DNA from: Bacillota bacterium
Lineage (GTDB): Bacteria; Bacillota; Clostridia; Christensenellales; CAG-138
Reading direction: 5' to 3'
Assembly (NCBI GenBank): GCA_023426265.1
Contig: JAFABA010000142.1
Span: 1 to 17,114 of the forward strand
Length of the DNA stretch: 17,114 bases
The notes under the pieces are model-generated. The model saw only the letters and a program-made list of their open reading frames with translations, ran no database searches and was not told where the DNA came from. Both the position numbers and the translations under genes were made by a program. Below, piece after piece: positions 5,490 to 11,852 of this stretch (within the stretch, counting starts at the first letter, position 1; every line of letters starts with the position of its first letter).

Positions 5490-6056
5490 ATGCGGATTAT
5501 ACTCGCGTCGCAGTCCCCGCGCAGGCGGGAACTGATGCGGATGCTCAATATTTCCTTTGAGGCCATCGTCAGCGAAGTGGAGGAGGACATACCCGAACAA
5601 ATCGCCCCGGGCGAACTGGTGGAAGCGCTTGCGCTGCAAAAAGCCCAGGCCGTGTTCGCGCAGTACCCCGAAGCCTGCGTGATCGGCGCGGATACCATTG
5701 TGTATATCGATGGCGAAATCTTAGGCAAGCCAAAAGACGACGCGGACGCAGCAAAGATACTTGGAAAACTCCAGGGGCGCACCCATGAGGTATATACCGG
5801 CGTCGCCGTACTTGCTCCAACGGGAAAGGACGTAAAACACGATGTGACGCGCGTGACGTTCGCGCCCATGACGGAGGACGAAATCGCGTGGTATGTAAAA
5901 ACAGGGGAGCCGCGGGATAAAGCCGGAGCATACGGCATACAGGGGCCGGGCGGCATATTTGTGGACCGCGTGGAGGGGAATTATTTCACCGTTATCGGCA
6001 TGCCGCTGCCGCTGTTGTACCGCATGCTTGTAAGCGCGGGGGCACTGGCATTTTAG
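5490..6056 (+). CDS. maf: Maf-family nucleotide pyrophosphatase
   Basis: A 188-residue Maf/YhdE protein. It hydrolyses dTTP, UTP and modified pyrimidine triphosphates to monophosphates, cleaning the nucleotide pool, and the family has been tied to septum formation. Visible motifs: ASQSPRRRELM near the N-terminus (residues 6-16), GADTIV with the catalytic Asp68, LGKPKDDADAAKIL (78-91), and AGAYGIQGPGG with the closing VEGNYFTVIGMPL. Length is normal. ATG follows the exoA stop with no gap, and its ribosome site (GGAGGATT) lies inside the exoA end, so the two are translationally linked. Confidence 0.94.
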   Translation: MRIILASQSPRRRELMRMLNISFEAIVSEVEEDIPEQIAPGELVEALALQKAQAVFAQYPEACVIGADTIVYIDGEILGKPKDDADAAKILGKLQGRTHEVYTGVAVLAPTGKDVKHDVTRVTFAPMTEDEIAWYVKTGEPRDKAGAYGIQGPGGIFVDRVEGNYFTVIGMPLPLLYRMLVSAGALAF

Positions 6057-6073
6057 GTTGGGGAGCTGGGAAT

Positions 6074-6403
6074 ATGGAGATGCTTGCGAACTTTTCGGGC
6101 GGAGGTATCTGCCTGCTGCTGGGCTTCCTCATGCTGCGCTTTAAGGCTGTCAATCTCATTGCGGGTTATAATACGGCAAGTCAAGCGGAAAAAGAAAAGT
6201 ATGACAAAGATAAACTTGCCGGGTATACGGGGATTATGATGCTGAGCATGGGGGCGGCGCTTGTCATTGGCGGCCTCATTTACCTGTTGTTGCAGCAAGT
6301 GCTGATCATCGCGGTTTCTTGGGGGATATTTCTGGCCATTACATTGGGCGGAGCGATCTATATCAATGGTAGTAAATGCTGCTTTAAAGACGGGTACAAA
6401 TGA
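6074..6403 (+). CDS. DUF3784-family small membrane protein
   Basis: A 109-residue protein with an N-terminal helix (GGICLLLGFLMLRFKAVNLI), a charged cytoplasmic loop NTASQAEKEKYDKDKLAGYTG (about 36-56), and two further membrane helices (about 58-75 and 77-95). The loop pattern AGYNTAS-x-EKEKYDK-x-KL is the signature of DUF3784, a clostridial family with no known function. GGGGAG precedes the ATG. Its TGA overlaps the uvrC ATG as ATGA, so translation of the two is coupled. Why a membrane protein sits inside a repair operon is not evident. Confidence 0.85.
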   Translation: MEMLANFSGGGICLLLGFLMLRFKAVNLIAGYNTASQAEKEKYDKDKLAGYTGIMMLSMGAALVIGGLIYLLLQQVLIIAVSWGIFLAITLGGAIYINGSKCCFKDGYK

Positions 6404-8283
6404 ACGAGCGAATTGAAGAAAAATTAAAGCTGCTGCCCAGCGCGCCGGGCGTCTATCAAATGAAGGACAAAACCGGCACGATCATTTATGTGGGCAAGGC
6501 GGTATCCTTAAAAAACCGCGTGCGGCAATACTTCCAATCCTCAAAGGGCCATCCGCCCAAGGTGGTTGCGATGGTCTCGCATATCGAGGATTTTGAAACC
6601 ATACTCACCGCCAATGAAACCGAGGCGCTTACGCTGGAAAGCAATTTGATCAAGCAGTTCCAGCCGCGCTATAACATCCTGTTGAAGGACGACAAGCACT
6701 TTCCCTATGTGCGTATCGATTTGAAGCAGGATTTCCCGCGCATCGAGGTGGTGCGGCGCGTTGCAAAAGACGGCGCGAAGTATTTGGGGCCCTATCTCTC
6801 GAGCATTGCATTGCGCGAGGCGCTCAATGTGGTGTATGAGCATTTTCCCGTCCGCCACTGCAAAAAGGATCTCAACAAGGCGATTGCGCGGCACGAGCGC
6901 CCCTGCCTGATGTACCATGTGGGCAAGTGCTGCGCGCCCTGTTCCGGCAACATCCCGCGTGAGGAATACCATAAGCTGCTGGATCAGGTCGCGTCGTTTC
7001 TGGATGGCCAGACGGAACCCGTCGTGCGGGAATTGACGGCGCAGATGCAGCAGGCTTCCGACGCCATGGAGTTTGAGCGCGCGGCGCATTTGCGGGACCG
7101 CATCATGGCAATCAACGCATTGGGTGAAAAGCAGCATGCCATCGCGGCCAAGGGCGTGGAGCAGGATGTGTTCGCGCTGTCCCGCTTCGAAGGGGAAACG
7201 CTGGTATTTGCCGTGTTCGTGCGTGGCGGCAAGGTGGTGGGGACGGAGAACTTCCGCATTGAAAACGCGCAGGAAGAGGCGGGGGAAGAGGGCGAAAGCG
7301 AGACCATGGCCGCCTTTTTGAAGCAGTACTATGCCGAAGCCGCAAAGCTCCCGCCTGAGATTTTACTGTATGAGCAAACCGCGGACGCCGAAGCCATCGA
7401 GGCGTGGCTGACCGAACTGCGCGGCAGGCGCGTGCATCTCACCGTCCCCGCTCGCGGAGAGAAGCGGCGCTTAACCGAGCTTGCCGAGCGGAACGGGCTG
7501 GACCTGCTGCAAAAGGAAAAGAAACTCAGGCAGCGCTCCTGGGAACGCGGGGAAGGGGCCTTGGCCGCCCTTGCCGAAGTATTGGGTCTGGATACGATGC
7601 CCGAGCGAATGGAATGCTTCGATAACTCGCACATTCAGGGGCGGGATACCGTTTCCTCCATGGTGGTGTTTTTAAACGGCGCGCCGGCGCCCTCCGAATA
7701 CCGGCGGTTCCGCATCAAGACGCCAACGGGCGGAGACGATTACGCCGCCATGCGGGAGGCGCTCTCCAGGCGGTTTGCGCGCGCCAAAGAGCAGGACGAG
7801 CGGTTTACGCACTTGCCGGACCTTCTGGTAATCGATGGCGGGCGCGGCCAGCTCGACGTGGCGCTGGATGTGCTGGCCGAATATGACCTCACGCATTTGC
7901 ACACGATCGGCCTTGCGGAGCTGACCGAGCGCATCTATTTCCCGGACCAGCCGGAGCCTTTGGCGCTTGACCGGAACAGCCCCGCACTGCATTTGCTGCA
8001 GCGCCTTCGGGATGAAGCGCACCGCTTTGCCATCACCTACCATCGCAGCCTGCGCGGAAAAAACGCGCTGTATTCGAGGCTTGATGAAATCCCCGGCGTG
8101 GGCCATAAAAGAAAGCGCATACTCTTTGACGCGTTTCCCACATTTGACGCCATACGCGCGGCGGACATGGAAACGTTGGCCGCACTCCCCGGCATAGACC
8201 GGCGCACGGCTCAGGCCGTACATGCGTTTTTCCATCCTCCGGAGGAGGATCAGGGGCAGCCGGAACAACCGCAAGGAAAATAG
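6400..8283 (+). CDS. uvrC: Excinuclease ABC subunit C
   Basis: A full-length 627-residue UvrC, the nuclease that makes both incisions around lesions marked by UvrA-UvrB. The GIY-YIG domain occupies residues about 15-95 (GVY 17-19, YVG 30-32, Arg40, the catalytic Glu region NETEALTLE). A cysteine cluster (Cys154, 169, 177, 181, plus 178) matches the iron-sulphur ligands described for UvrC. The UVR/UvrB-contact motif is at about 210-236 (MEFERAAHLRDRI). The RNase-H-like second nuclease has Asp408 (DNSHIQGRD) and Asp479 (VIDGGRGQLD). Two helix-hairpin-helix motifs lie at the C-terminus (EIPGVGHKRKRILF, LAALPGIDRRTAQAV). Nothing is missing. It is the last gene of the operon, overlapping DUF3784 by four bases and followed by a strong terminator. 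Confidence 0.96.
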   Translation: MNERIEEKLKLLPSAPGVYQMKDKTGTIIYVGKAVSLKNRVRQYFQSSKGHPPKVVAMVSHIEDFETILTANETEALTLESNLIKQFQPRYNILLKDDKHFPYVRIDLKQDFPRIEVVRRVAKDGAKYLGPYLSSIALREALNVVYEHFPVRHCKKDLNKAIARHERPCLMYHVGKCCAPCSGNIPREEYHKLLDQVASFLDGQTEPVVRELTAQMQQASDAMEFERAAHLRDRIMAINALGEKQHAIAAKGVEQDVFALSRFEGETLVFAVFVRGGKVVGTENFRIENAQEEAGEEGESETMAAFLKQYYAEAAKLPPEILLYEQTADAEAIEAWLTELRGRRVHLTVPARGEKRRLTELAERNGLDLLQKEKKLRQRSWERGEGALAALAEVLGLDTMPERMECFDNSHIQGRDTVSSMVVFLNGAPAPSEYRRFRIKTPTGGDDYAAMREALSRRFARAKEQDERFTHLPDLLVIDGGRGQLDVALDVLAEYDLTHLHTIGLAELTERIYFPDQPEPLALDRNSPALHLLQRLRDEAHRFAITYHRSLRGKNALYSRLDEIPGVGHKRKRILFDAFPTFDAIRAADMETLAALPGIDRRTAQAVHAFFHPPEEDQGQPEQPQGK

Positions 8284-8354
8284 CGCGCTTATCCGGGCTT
8301 CTATCACAAGCGGGTCGTTTTTTATAAGTGACACGAGCCACGTTTCGATCCTTT

Positions 8355-8394
8355 ATCCGGTATTCATTAGAACTAATGAATACCGGATTTTTTA
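8355..8394 (+). terminator. Strong terminator closing the exoA-uvrC operon
   Basis: A perfect 16-bp inverted repeat (8355-8370 with 8373-8388; arms begin ATCCGGTATTC) with only AA between the arms, followed by T residues to 8393. The stem is unusually long and uninterrupted for a terminator. Confidence 0.92.
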
Positions 8395-8521
8395 TTGCTC
8401 ATGCAAGGTAATGAATAGACGATTCTCACCAGACTGCAGGAGAATGCAAAAAGAAGCGGATGGCGCGGCGCTCATATGGACGCCCAAATGAGTGCGTATC
8501 CCGCGGGGAGGTGATGTGAAT

Positions 8522-8899
8522 ATGGCGCAAAAGGCAGATGCACAGGCAGGCAGCGGATTGTTCTACAGGCTCAAACAAGCGTTCAGGGCGGAAAAAGGCG
8601 GCAACGAGGCGCCTTTAACCGCAAAAAGAGCTGTGCAGGTACAGGCGGATGCGGGAGAAGCGAGGCACGAACGGCCCGAGCGGGATGAGAGGCTTCTGGC
8701 CTTGACAAGGCGGGAGCGGGAACTGCTGCTTTTGCTGTTGGATGGTTGTACGCTTAAGGAAGCGGCGGGAGCGCTTTCCGTCCAGTATTCCACGGCAAAT
8801 ACCCATATGACCAGCCTTTATAAGAAGCTGGGGGTGACCTCGAGACCGGAACTGATTATACAGTACCGGGAATTGTGCATAGAAACGAACCGGAAATAA
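8522..8899 (+). CDS. Stand-alone LuxR/GerE-type HTH protein
   Basis: A 125-residue protein. Residues about 1-60 are charged, low in complexity and probably disordered (rich in Ala, Glu, Arg). Residues about 62-118 form a LuxR_C_like helix-turn-helix: LTRRERELLLLLLDG, LKEAAGALSVQYSTANTHMTSLYKKLGV, then RPELIIQYR. The recognition-helix pattern with NTHMTSLYKKLGV is conserved. There is no receiver or ligand-binding domain, so it may bind DNA constitutively or answer to a partner. ATG 8522 follows GGGGAGGTGA; an in-frame GTG at 8492 is less likely. The target is unknown; the lipoprotein 51 nt downstream is a candidate. Confidence 0.8.
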   Translation: MAQKADAQAGSGLFYRLKQAFRAEKGGNEAPLTAKRAVQVQADAGEARHERPERDERLLALTRRERELLLLLLDGCTLKEAAGALSVQYSTANTHMTSLYKKLGVTSRPELIIQYRELCIETNRK

Positions 8900-8929
8900 A
8901 AACCGCTATGGCTTTAAAATGGTTTCCAT

Positions 8930-8935
8930 TATAAT
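8930..8935 (+). promoter_or_regulatory. Possible -10 box for the lipoprotein gene
   Basis: A perfect TATAAT lies 16 nt before the ATG, with a weak -35 (TATGGC) 17 nt upstream. AATGG-TTT-CCATT (8918-8930) abuts it as a small inverted repeat that could be an operator. A start just downstream would leave a very short leader. Confidence 0.35.
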
Positions 8936-8950
8936 AAAAGGAGAGTAACT

Positions 8951-9436
8951 ATGAAACGGTCTTTGGCCTTTTTCTTAACGGCACTTCTTGTTCTTTCTCT
9001 GGTCGGCTGCGGAATGAAACAAAAAATAGAAGAAAAAGCTGCGGAGCAGTTTTTAGAAGGCCTCGGCGGCGGCGACGTGGACCTCGACGGCGACACGTTG
9101 ACAATCAAAGGCGAGGACAGGCAGGAAGTGACATTCGGCTCCACCGAATGGCCGTCTTCCGAACTGTCCAAAGCGATCCCCGTCTTCGCCGCCGGGACAA
9201 TTGACGGCGTGGTGGACAGCGAGGAGTATCTCATGGTAACCATTCAGGAAGTCGCAAGGGCAGATTTTGAATCCTATGTGGAAGCGGTAAAGAAAGATTT
9301 TACGGAAGACGCCTATTCGGTTGAATCCAATGGTATTCTATCCTACGGCGGTTCCAACGGTACGGCGTCTGTCACGCTCTCCTATACGGAAGAAGATCAG
9401 ACAGCCATCATCTCAATGTCCCTCGTTCAGAAATAA
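8951..9436 (+). CDS. Lipoprotein of unknown function
   Basis: A 161-residue protein with a lipoprotein signal: MKRS, a hydrophobic core, and lipobox LVGC with Cys20 as the lipidation site. After it come a short charged helix (MKQKIEEKAAEQFLEGL), an acidic Gly/Asp segment (GGGDVDLDGDTLTIKGED) and a beta-rich C-terminal half. It resembles small clostridial surface lipoproteins of the DUF6591 type, but that call is loose and I do not recognise a function. AAAGGAGAG gives a good ribosome site. It lies between the LuxR-type regulator and the DUF4870-like gene, all on the same strand, and may be co-transcribed with the latter 47 nt downstream. Confidence 0.75.
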   Translation: MKRSLAFFLTALLVLSLVGCGMKQKIEEKAAEQFLEGLGGGDVDLDGDTLTIKGEDRQEVTFGSTEWPSSELSKAIPVFAAGTIDGVVDSEEYLMVTIQEVARADFESYVEAVKKDFTEDAYSVESNGILSYGGSNGTASVTLSYTEEDQTAIISMSLVQK

Positions 9437-9483
9437 GTTTATTAACCGGCCGGGCCGGGAGAAATAATCATTAGGAGGCTATT

Positions 9484-9828
9484 ATGAGCGAATATCATGC
9501 ACCAAATCCCCAGGGGGCGTTTGCGCCGGAGGACATTGAGAAGAACAAGGTGGTTTCGGCGTTTGCCTACTTCATTTTCTTTCTGCCGCTGATCGTCTGC
9601 TCCGACTCGCCCTTTGGCCGGTTCCATGCCAACCAGGGGTTGCTGCTGCTGATCATCAGCGCGGTGGGCTGCACCATTTTCGGCATTATCCCGTTCATCG
9701 GATGGTTTGTTCTGCTGCCCTTATTCTCCATTGCGGTACTGGCCTTTGCGATCATGGGGCTGGTAAACACATTAAACGGCAAGGCGCTGGAACTTCCGCT
9801 GATCGGGAAGTGGAGAATCATCAAATAG
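9484..9828 (+). CDS. DUF4870/Tic20-like small membrane protein
   Basis: A 114-residue protein with about three membrane helices (about 24-40, 51-70, 72-95). The sequence FGRFHANQGLLLLI (44-57) is the family mark: His-Ala-Asn-Gln-Gly at the start of the second helix. The short polar N-terminus (YHAPNPQGAFAPEDIEKNK) is also typical of these proteins. The biochemical function is unknown. ATTAGGAGG precedes the ATG. A very stable hairpin follows at 9858-9896. Confidence 0.8.
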   Translation: MSEYHAPNPQGAFAPEDIEKNKVVSAFAYFIFFLPLIVCSDSPFGRFHANQGLLLLIISAVGCTIFGIIPFIGWFVLLPLFSIAVLAFAIMGLVNTLNGKALELPLIGKWRIIK

Positions 9829-9857
9829 ACTGATTTTTTCTTAGGGGATGGGGATGA

Positions 9858-9896
9858 ACGTCCGGCCTGGCGGCATATTGCCGCCTGGCCGGACGT
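9858..9896 (+). other. Very stable hairpin after the DUF4870-like gene
   Basis: ACGTCCGGCC-T-GGCGGCA pairs with TGCCGCC-T-GGCCGGACGT around the loop TAT: 17 base pairs broken by one T-T mismatch. The following sequence, GTTATAA, is a poor U-tract, so it may be a weak terminator, an RNA-stabilising 3' end, or a member of a dispersed palindromic repeat. Confidence 0.6.
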
Positions 9897-10081
9897 GTTA
9901 TAAGCCTCATTATGGGGTGTGCGCTTTCAGCGCCGACGGTCATTTGGAGAACGCGAGGGCGGAGCCCCTGCTATAAAAATCTGTCGAGACGGTCCGCAGG
10001 CGGCGGTCCCTTATGAGCATACAAACATACGGTATTTCTTTTTGCATTCTCGGCCCGGCGGTACATTAGCGAGCTTTGTGG
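9897..10081. other. Intergenic stretch, no gene recognised
   Basis: GC-rich sequence with small local repeats: GGGC-GGA-GCCC at 9957-9966, and CGGTCC twice within 20 nt. A 62-codon open frame crosses it but has no ribosome site and no family resemblance. I looked for a purine riboswitch upstream of the permease and did not find its conserved core. It may be a decayed gene or an intergenic repeat. Confidence 0.4.
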
Positions 10082-10156
10082 TTTACATGTGTATTGATAA
10101 CATGTGAACATATTGAAAATTGTTATACTGTAATTTTGAACGGAGTGTGATACAAT
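10082..10156 (+). promoter_or_regulatory. Promoter region of the purine permease with an inverted repeat
   Basis: Two extended -10 elements are present: TGTTATACT (10121-10129) and TGATACAAT (10148-10156). Neither has a good -35 box. Upstream, TTTACATGT (10082-10090) and ACATGTGAA (10100-10108) form an inverted repeat, eight of nine matching with a 9-nt spacer, placed where a regulator could act on the first promoter. Confidence 0.5.
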
Positions 10157-10186
10157 TGTTAAGAAATCATACTTAGGAGGGTTGTT

Positions 10187-11599
10187 ATGGAAAAGCTGTT
10201 CAAGCTCAAGGAATCCGGTACCAAAGCCAGAACAGAAGTCATCGCAGGCATCACGACATTCTTCACCATGGCCTACATCATCTTTGTCAATCCGGCTATT
10301 CTCAGCGCGGTCCCCGGCTTTGACAAGGGCGGCATATTTGTCGCAACGATACTGGCCACCGCCATCGGCACCCTAGTGATGGGCTTTGTTGCCAACGTTC
10401 CCTACGCGCTTGCGCCGGGCATGGGACTCAACGCCTTCTTTACGTACACGGTTTGCTTCACTCTTGGCTTTACCTGGGAGCAGGCGCTCGCCATGGTATT
10501 TATCTGCGGTATTATCAACATCATCATCACGGTTACAAAAGTACGTAAATCCATCATCAAATCCATCCCGAACTCCCTGCAGCTTGCCATCGGCGCGGGC
10601 ATTGGCCTTTTCATTGCCTACATCGGGCTGAAGGACGCCAACATCATCAAGTTCACGATCGATCCCTGGAACATCATCAACGATCCCTCGCTGGCAGGCG
10701 GCACGGTCGTATCCAACGGCGGCGCCATCCCCGCGATCGTGAACTTTGGGCTTAGCCCAGCGGCCCTGATGGCGATCATCGGTCTTGTCGTTACCGCCAT
10801 CCTCATGGTATGCAAGGTCAAGGGCGCGATCCTCATCGGCATCGTGTTCACCACGCTTCTCGGCATCCCCTTCGGCGTCACCAAGTATGATCCTTCCGCC
10901 GCCATGGCGGTGAGCGACGTCGCAAAAACCGCGTTCCATCTGGACATTGGAGGGCTTTTCGCCGATCCTGCCAAGATTATCGTGGTTATCGTGACGGTGT
11001 TCGCCTTCTCGCTGACGGATACGTTCGACACCATCGGCACGTTCATCGGCACCGGACGCAAGGCCGGCATATTCGATGAAAAGGACGAGGCCGCGCTCTT
11101 CTCGGGCGAGGGCTTCAAATCCAAGATGGACAAGGCGCTCTTTGCGGACTCCATCGCCACCTCGGTGGGCGCGCTGCTTGGTACCAGCAACACGACCACT
11201 TACATTGAATCCGCCGCGGGCATCAGCGAGGGCGGCAAAACCGGCCTTACCTCGGTTGTGACGGCTATCCTGTTCCTGCTGTGCCTGTTCCTGGCGCCCG
11301 TCGCCGGTATGGTCACAACAGCGGCCACCGCTCCGGCGCTCATCATTGTGGGCGTGTTGATGGCCGACTCGCTCCGCAAGATCAACTGGGAGGACTTTGA
11401 AGAGGCCCTTCCCGCGTTCATGACCGTGCTCATCATGCCGGTGACCTACAGCATCTCCAACGGTATCGCCGCGGGCTTTATATTCTACGTCATCACTAAG
11501 CTGGTGCGCGGCAAGGCCAAGCAAGTACATCCGCTGCTGTACGTGTTCTCCGTGCTGTTCCTTGTATACTTCATCGCGATGGCAGCACTCAAGCTATAG
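10187..11599 (+). CDS. Purine (guanine/hypoxanthine/adenine) permease, AzgA/PbuG family
   Basis: A 470-residue inner-membrane transporter of the AzgA-type branch of the NCS2 family, which imports purine bases with protons for salvage. The N-terminal signature ARTEVIAGITTFFTMAYIIF is near perfect. It is followed by YALAPGMGLNAFFTY, SLTDTFDTIGTFIGTG (about 271-286) with the substrate-site acidic residues, and NTTTYIESAAGISEGGKTG (about 340-358). There are about 12-14 hydrophobic helices, as in the family. AGGAGG precedes the ATG by six bases. It is transcribed alone, with a strong terminator behind it. Substrate preference among guanine, hypoxanthine and adenine cannot be read from the sequence; PbuG and PbuO are the nearest named types. 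Confidence 0.93.
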   Translation: MEKLFKLKESGTKARTEVIAGITTFFTMAYIIFVNPAILSAVPGFDKGGIFVATILATAIGTLVMGFVANVPYALAPGMGLNAFFTYTVCFTLGFTWEQALAMVFICGIINIIITVTKVRKSIIKSIPNSLQLAIGAGIGLFIAYIGLKDANIIKFTIDPWNIINDPSLAGGTVVSNGGAIPAIVNFGLSPAALMAIIGLVVTAILMVCKVKGAILIGIVFTTLLGIPFGVTKYDPSAAMAVSDVAKTAFHLDIGGLFADPAKIIVVIVTVFAFSLTDTFDTIGTFIGTGRKAGIFDEKDEAALFSGEGFKSKMDKALFADSIATSVGALLGTSNTTTYIESAAGISEGGKTGLTSVVTAILFLLCLFLAPVAGMVTTAATAPALIIVGVLMADSLRKINWEDFEEALPAFMTVLIMPVTYSISNGIAAGFIFYVITKLVRGKAKQVHPLLYVFSVLFLVYFIAMAALKL

Positions 11600-11637
11600 T
11601 CGCTCCATTCAAGAAAACGGATAGTCAATGAAGAGTA

Positions 11638-11676
11638 GGGGCCTGCCGCGTATGCGGCAGGCCTCAGCTTTTGTGA
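11638..11676 (+). terminator. Terminator after the purine permease
   Basis: GGCCTGCCGC (11640-11649), GTAT, GCGGCAGGCC (11654-11663): a perfect 10-bp GC-rich stem followed by TCAGCTTTTG. Confidence 0.8.
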
Positions 11677-11695
11677 AAAATCTGACAAAATCAGC

Positions 11696-11723
11696 CTTTT
11701 TTGTCTCAAATGAAACAAAAAAG
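11696..11723. repeat. AT-rich inverted repeat upstream of the kinase gene
   Basis: CTTTTTTGT (11696-11704) and ACAAAAAAG (11715-11723) are a perfect 9+9 inverted repeat with a 10-nt spacer that itself contains TC/GA pairing. It lies about 20 nt before the kinase promoter candidate, so it could be a regulator site or part of a back-up terminator. Confidence 0.5.
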
Positions 11724-11744
11724 AACAAATTTGGTTGAAAACTC

Positions 11745-11773
11745 TTTCCATAATTGGAAACAGGAGATATACT
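11745..11773 (+). promoter_or_regulatory. Probable promoter of the sensor kinase / HD-GYP operon
   Basis: TTTCCA (11745-11750), 17 nt, TATACT (11768-11773). The -35 box forms part of the inverted repeat TTTCC-ATAATT-GGAAA (11745-11760). Transcription would start near 11780, about 70 nt before the ATG. Confidence 0.45.
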
Positions 11774-11852
11774 TTTTATAGGAGTTAATTTAGACGCAAT
11801 TCTTTCGATCATATATGATATACAGTTCGGCGCGAGAAGGGAGAACCAAAAT

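Noticed and set aside
7672..8334. Antisense open frame of 220 codons over the end of uvrC
   Set aside because: uvrC is complete with all motifs, and the antisense frame lacks a ribosome site.
9900..10186. Purine riboswitch ahead of the permease
   Set aside because: The conserved three-way junction and loop sequences were not found on the plus strand.
10373..11530. Long antisense open frame of 385 codons opposite the purine permease
   Set aside because: It is a shadow of the permease in a GC-biased frame, rich in Asp, Gly, Arg and His, without a ribosome site or any family pattern.
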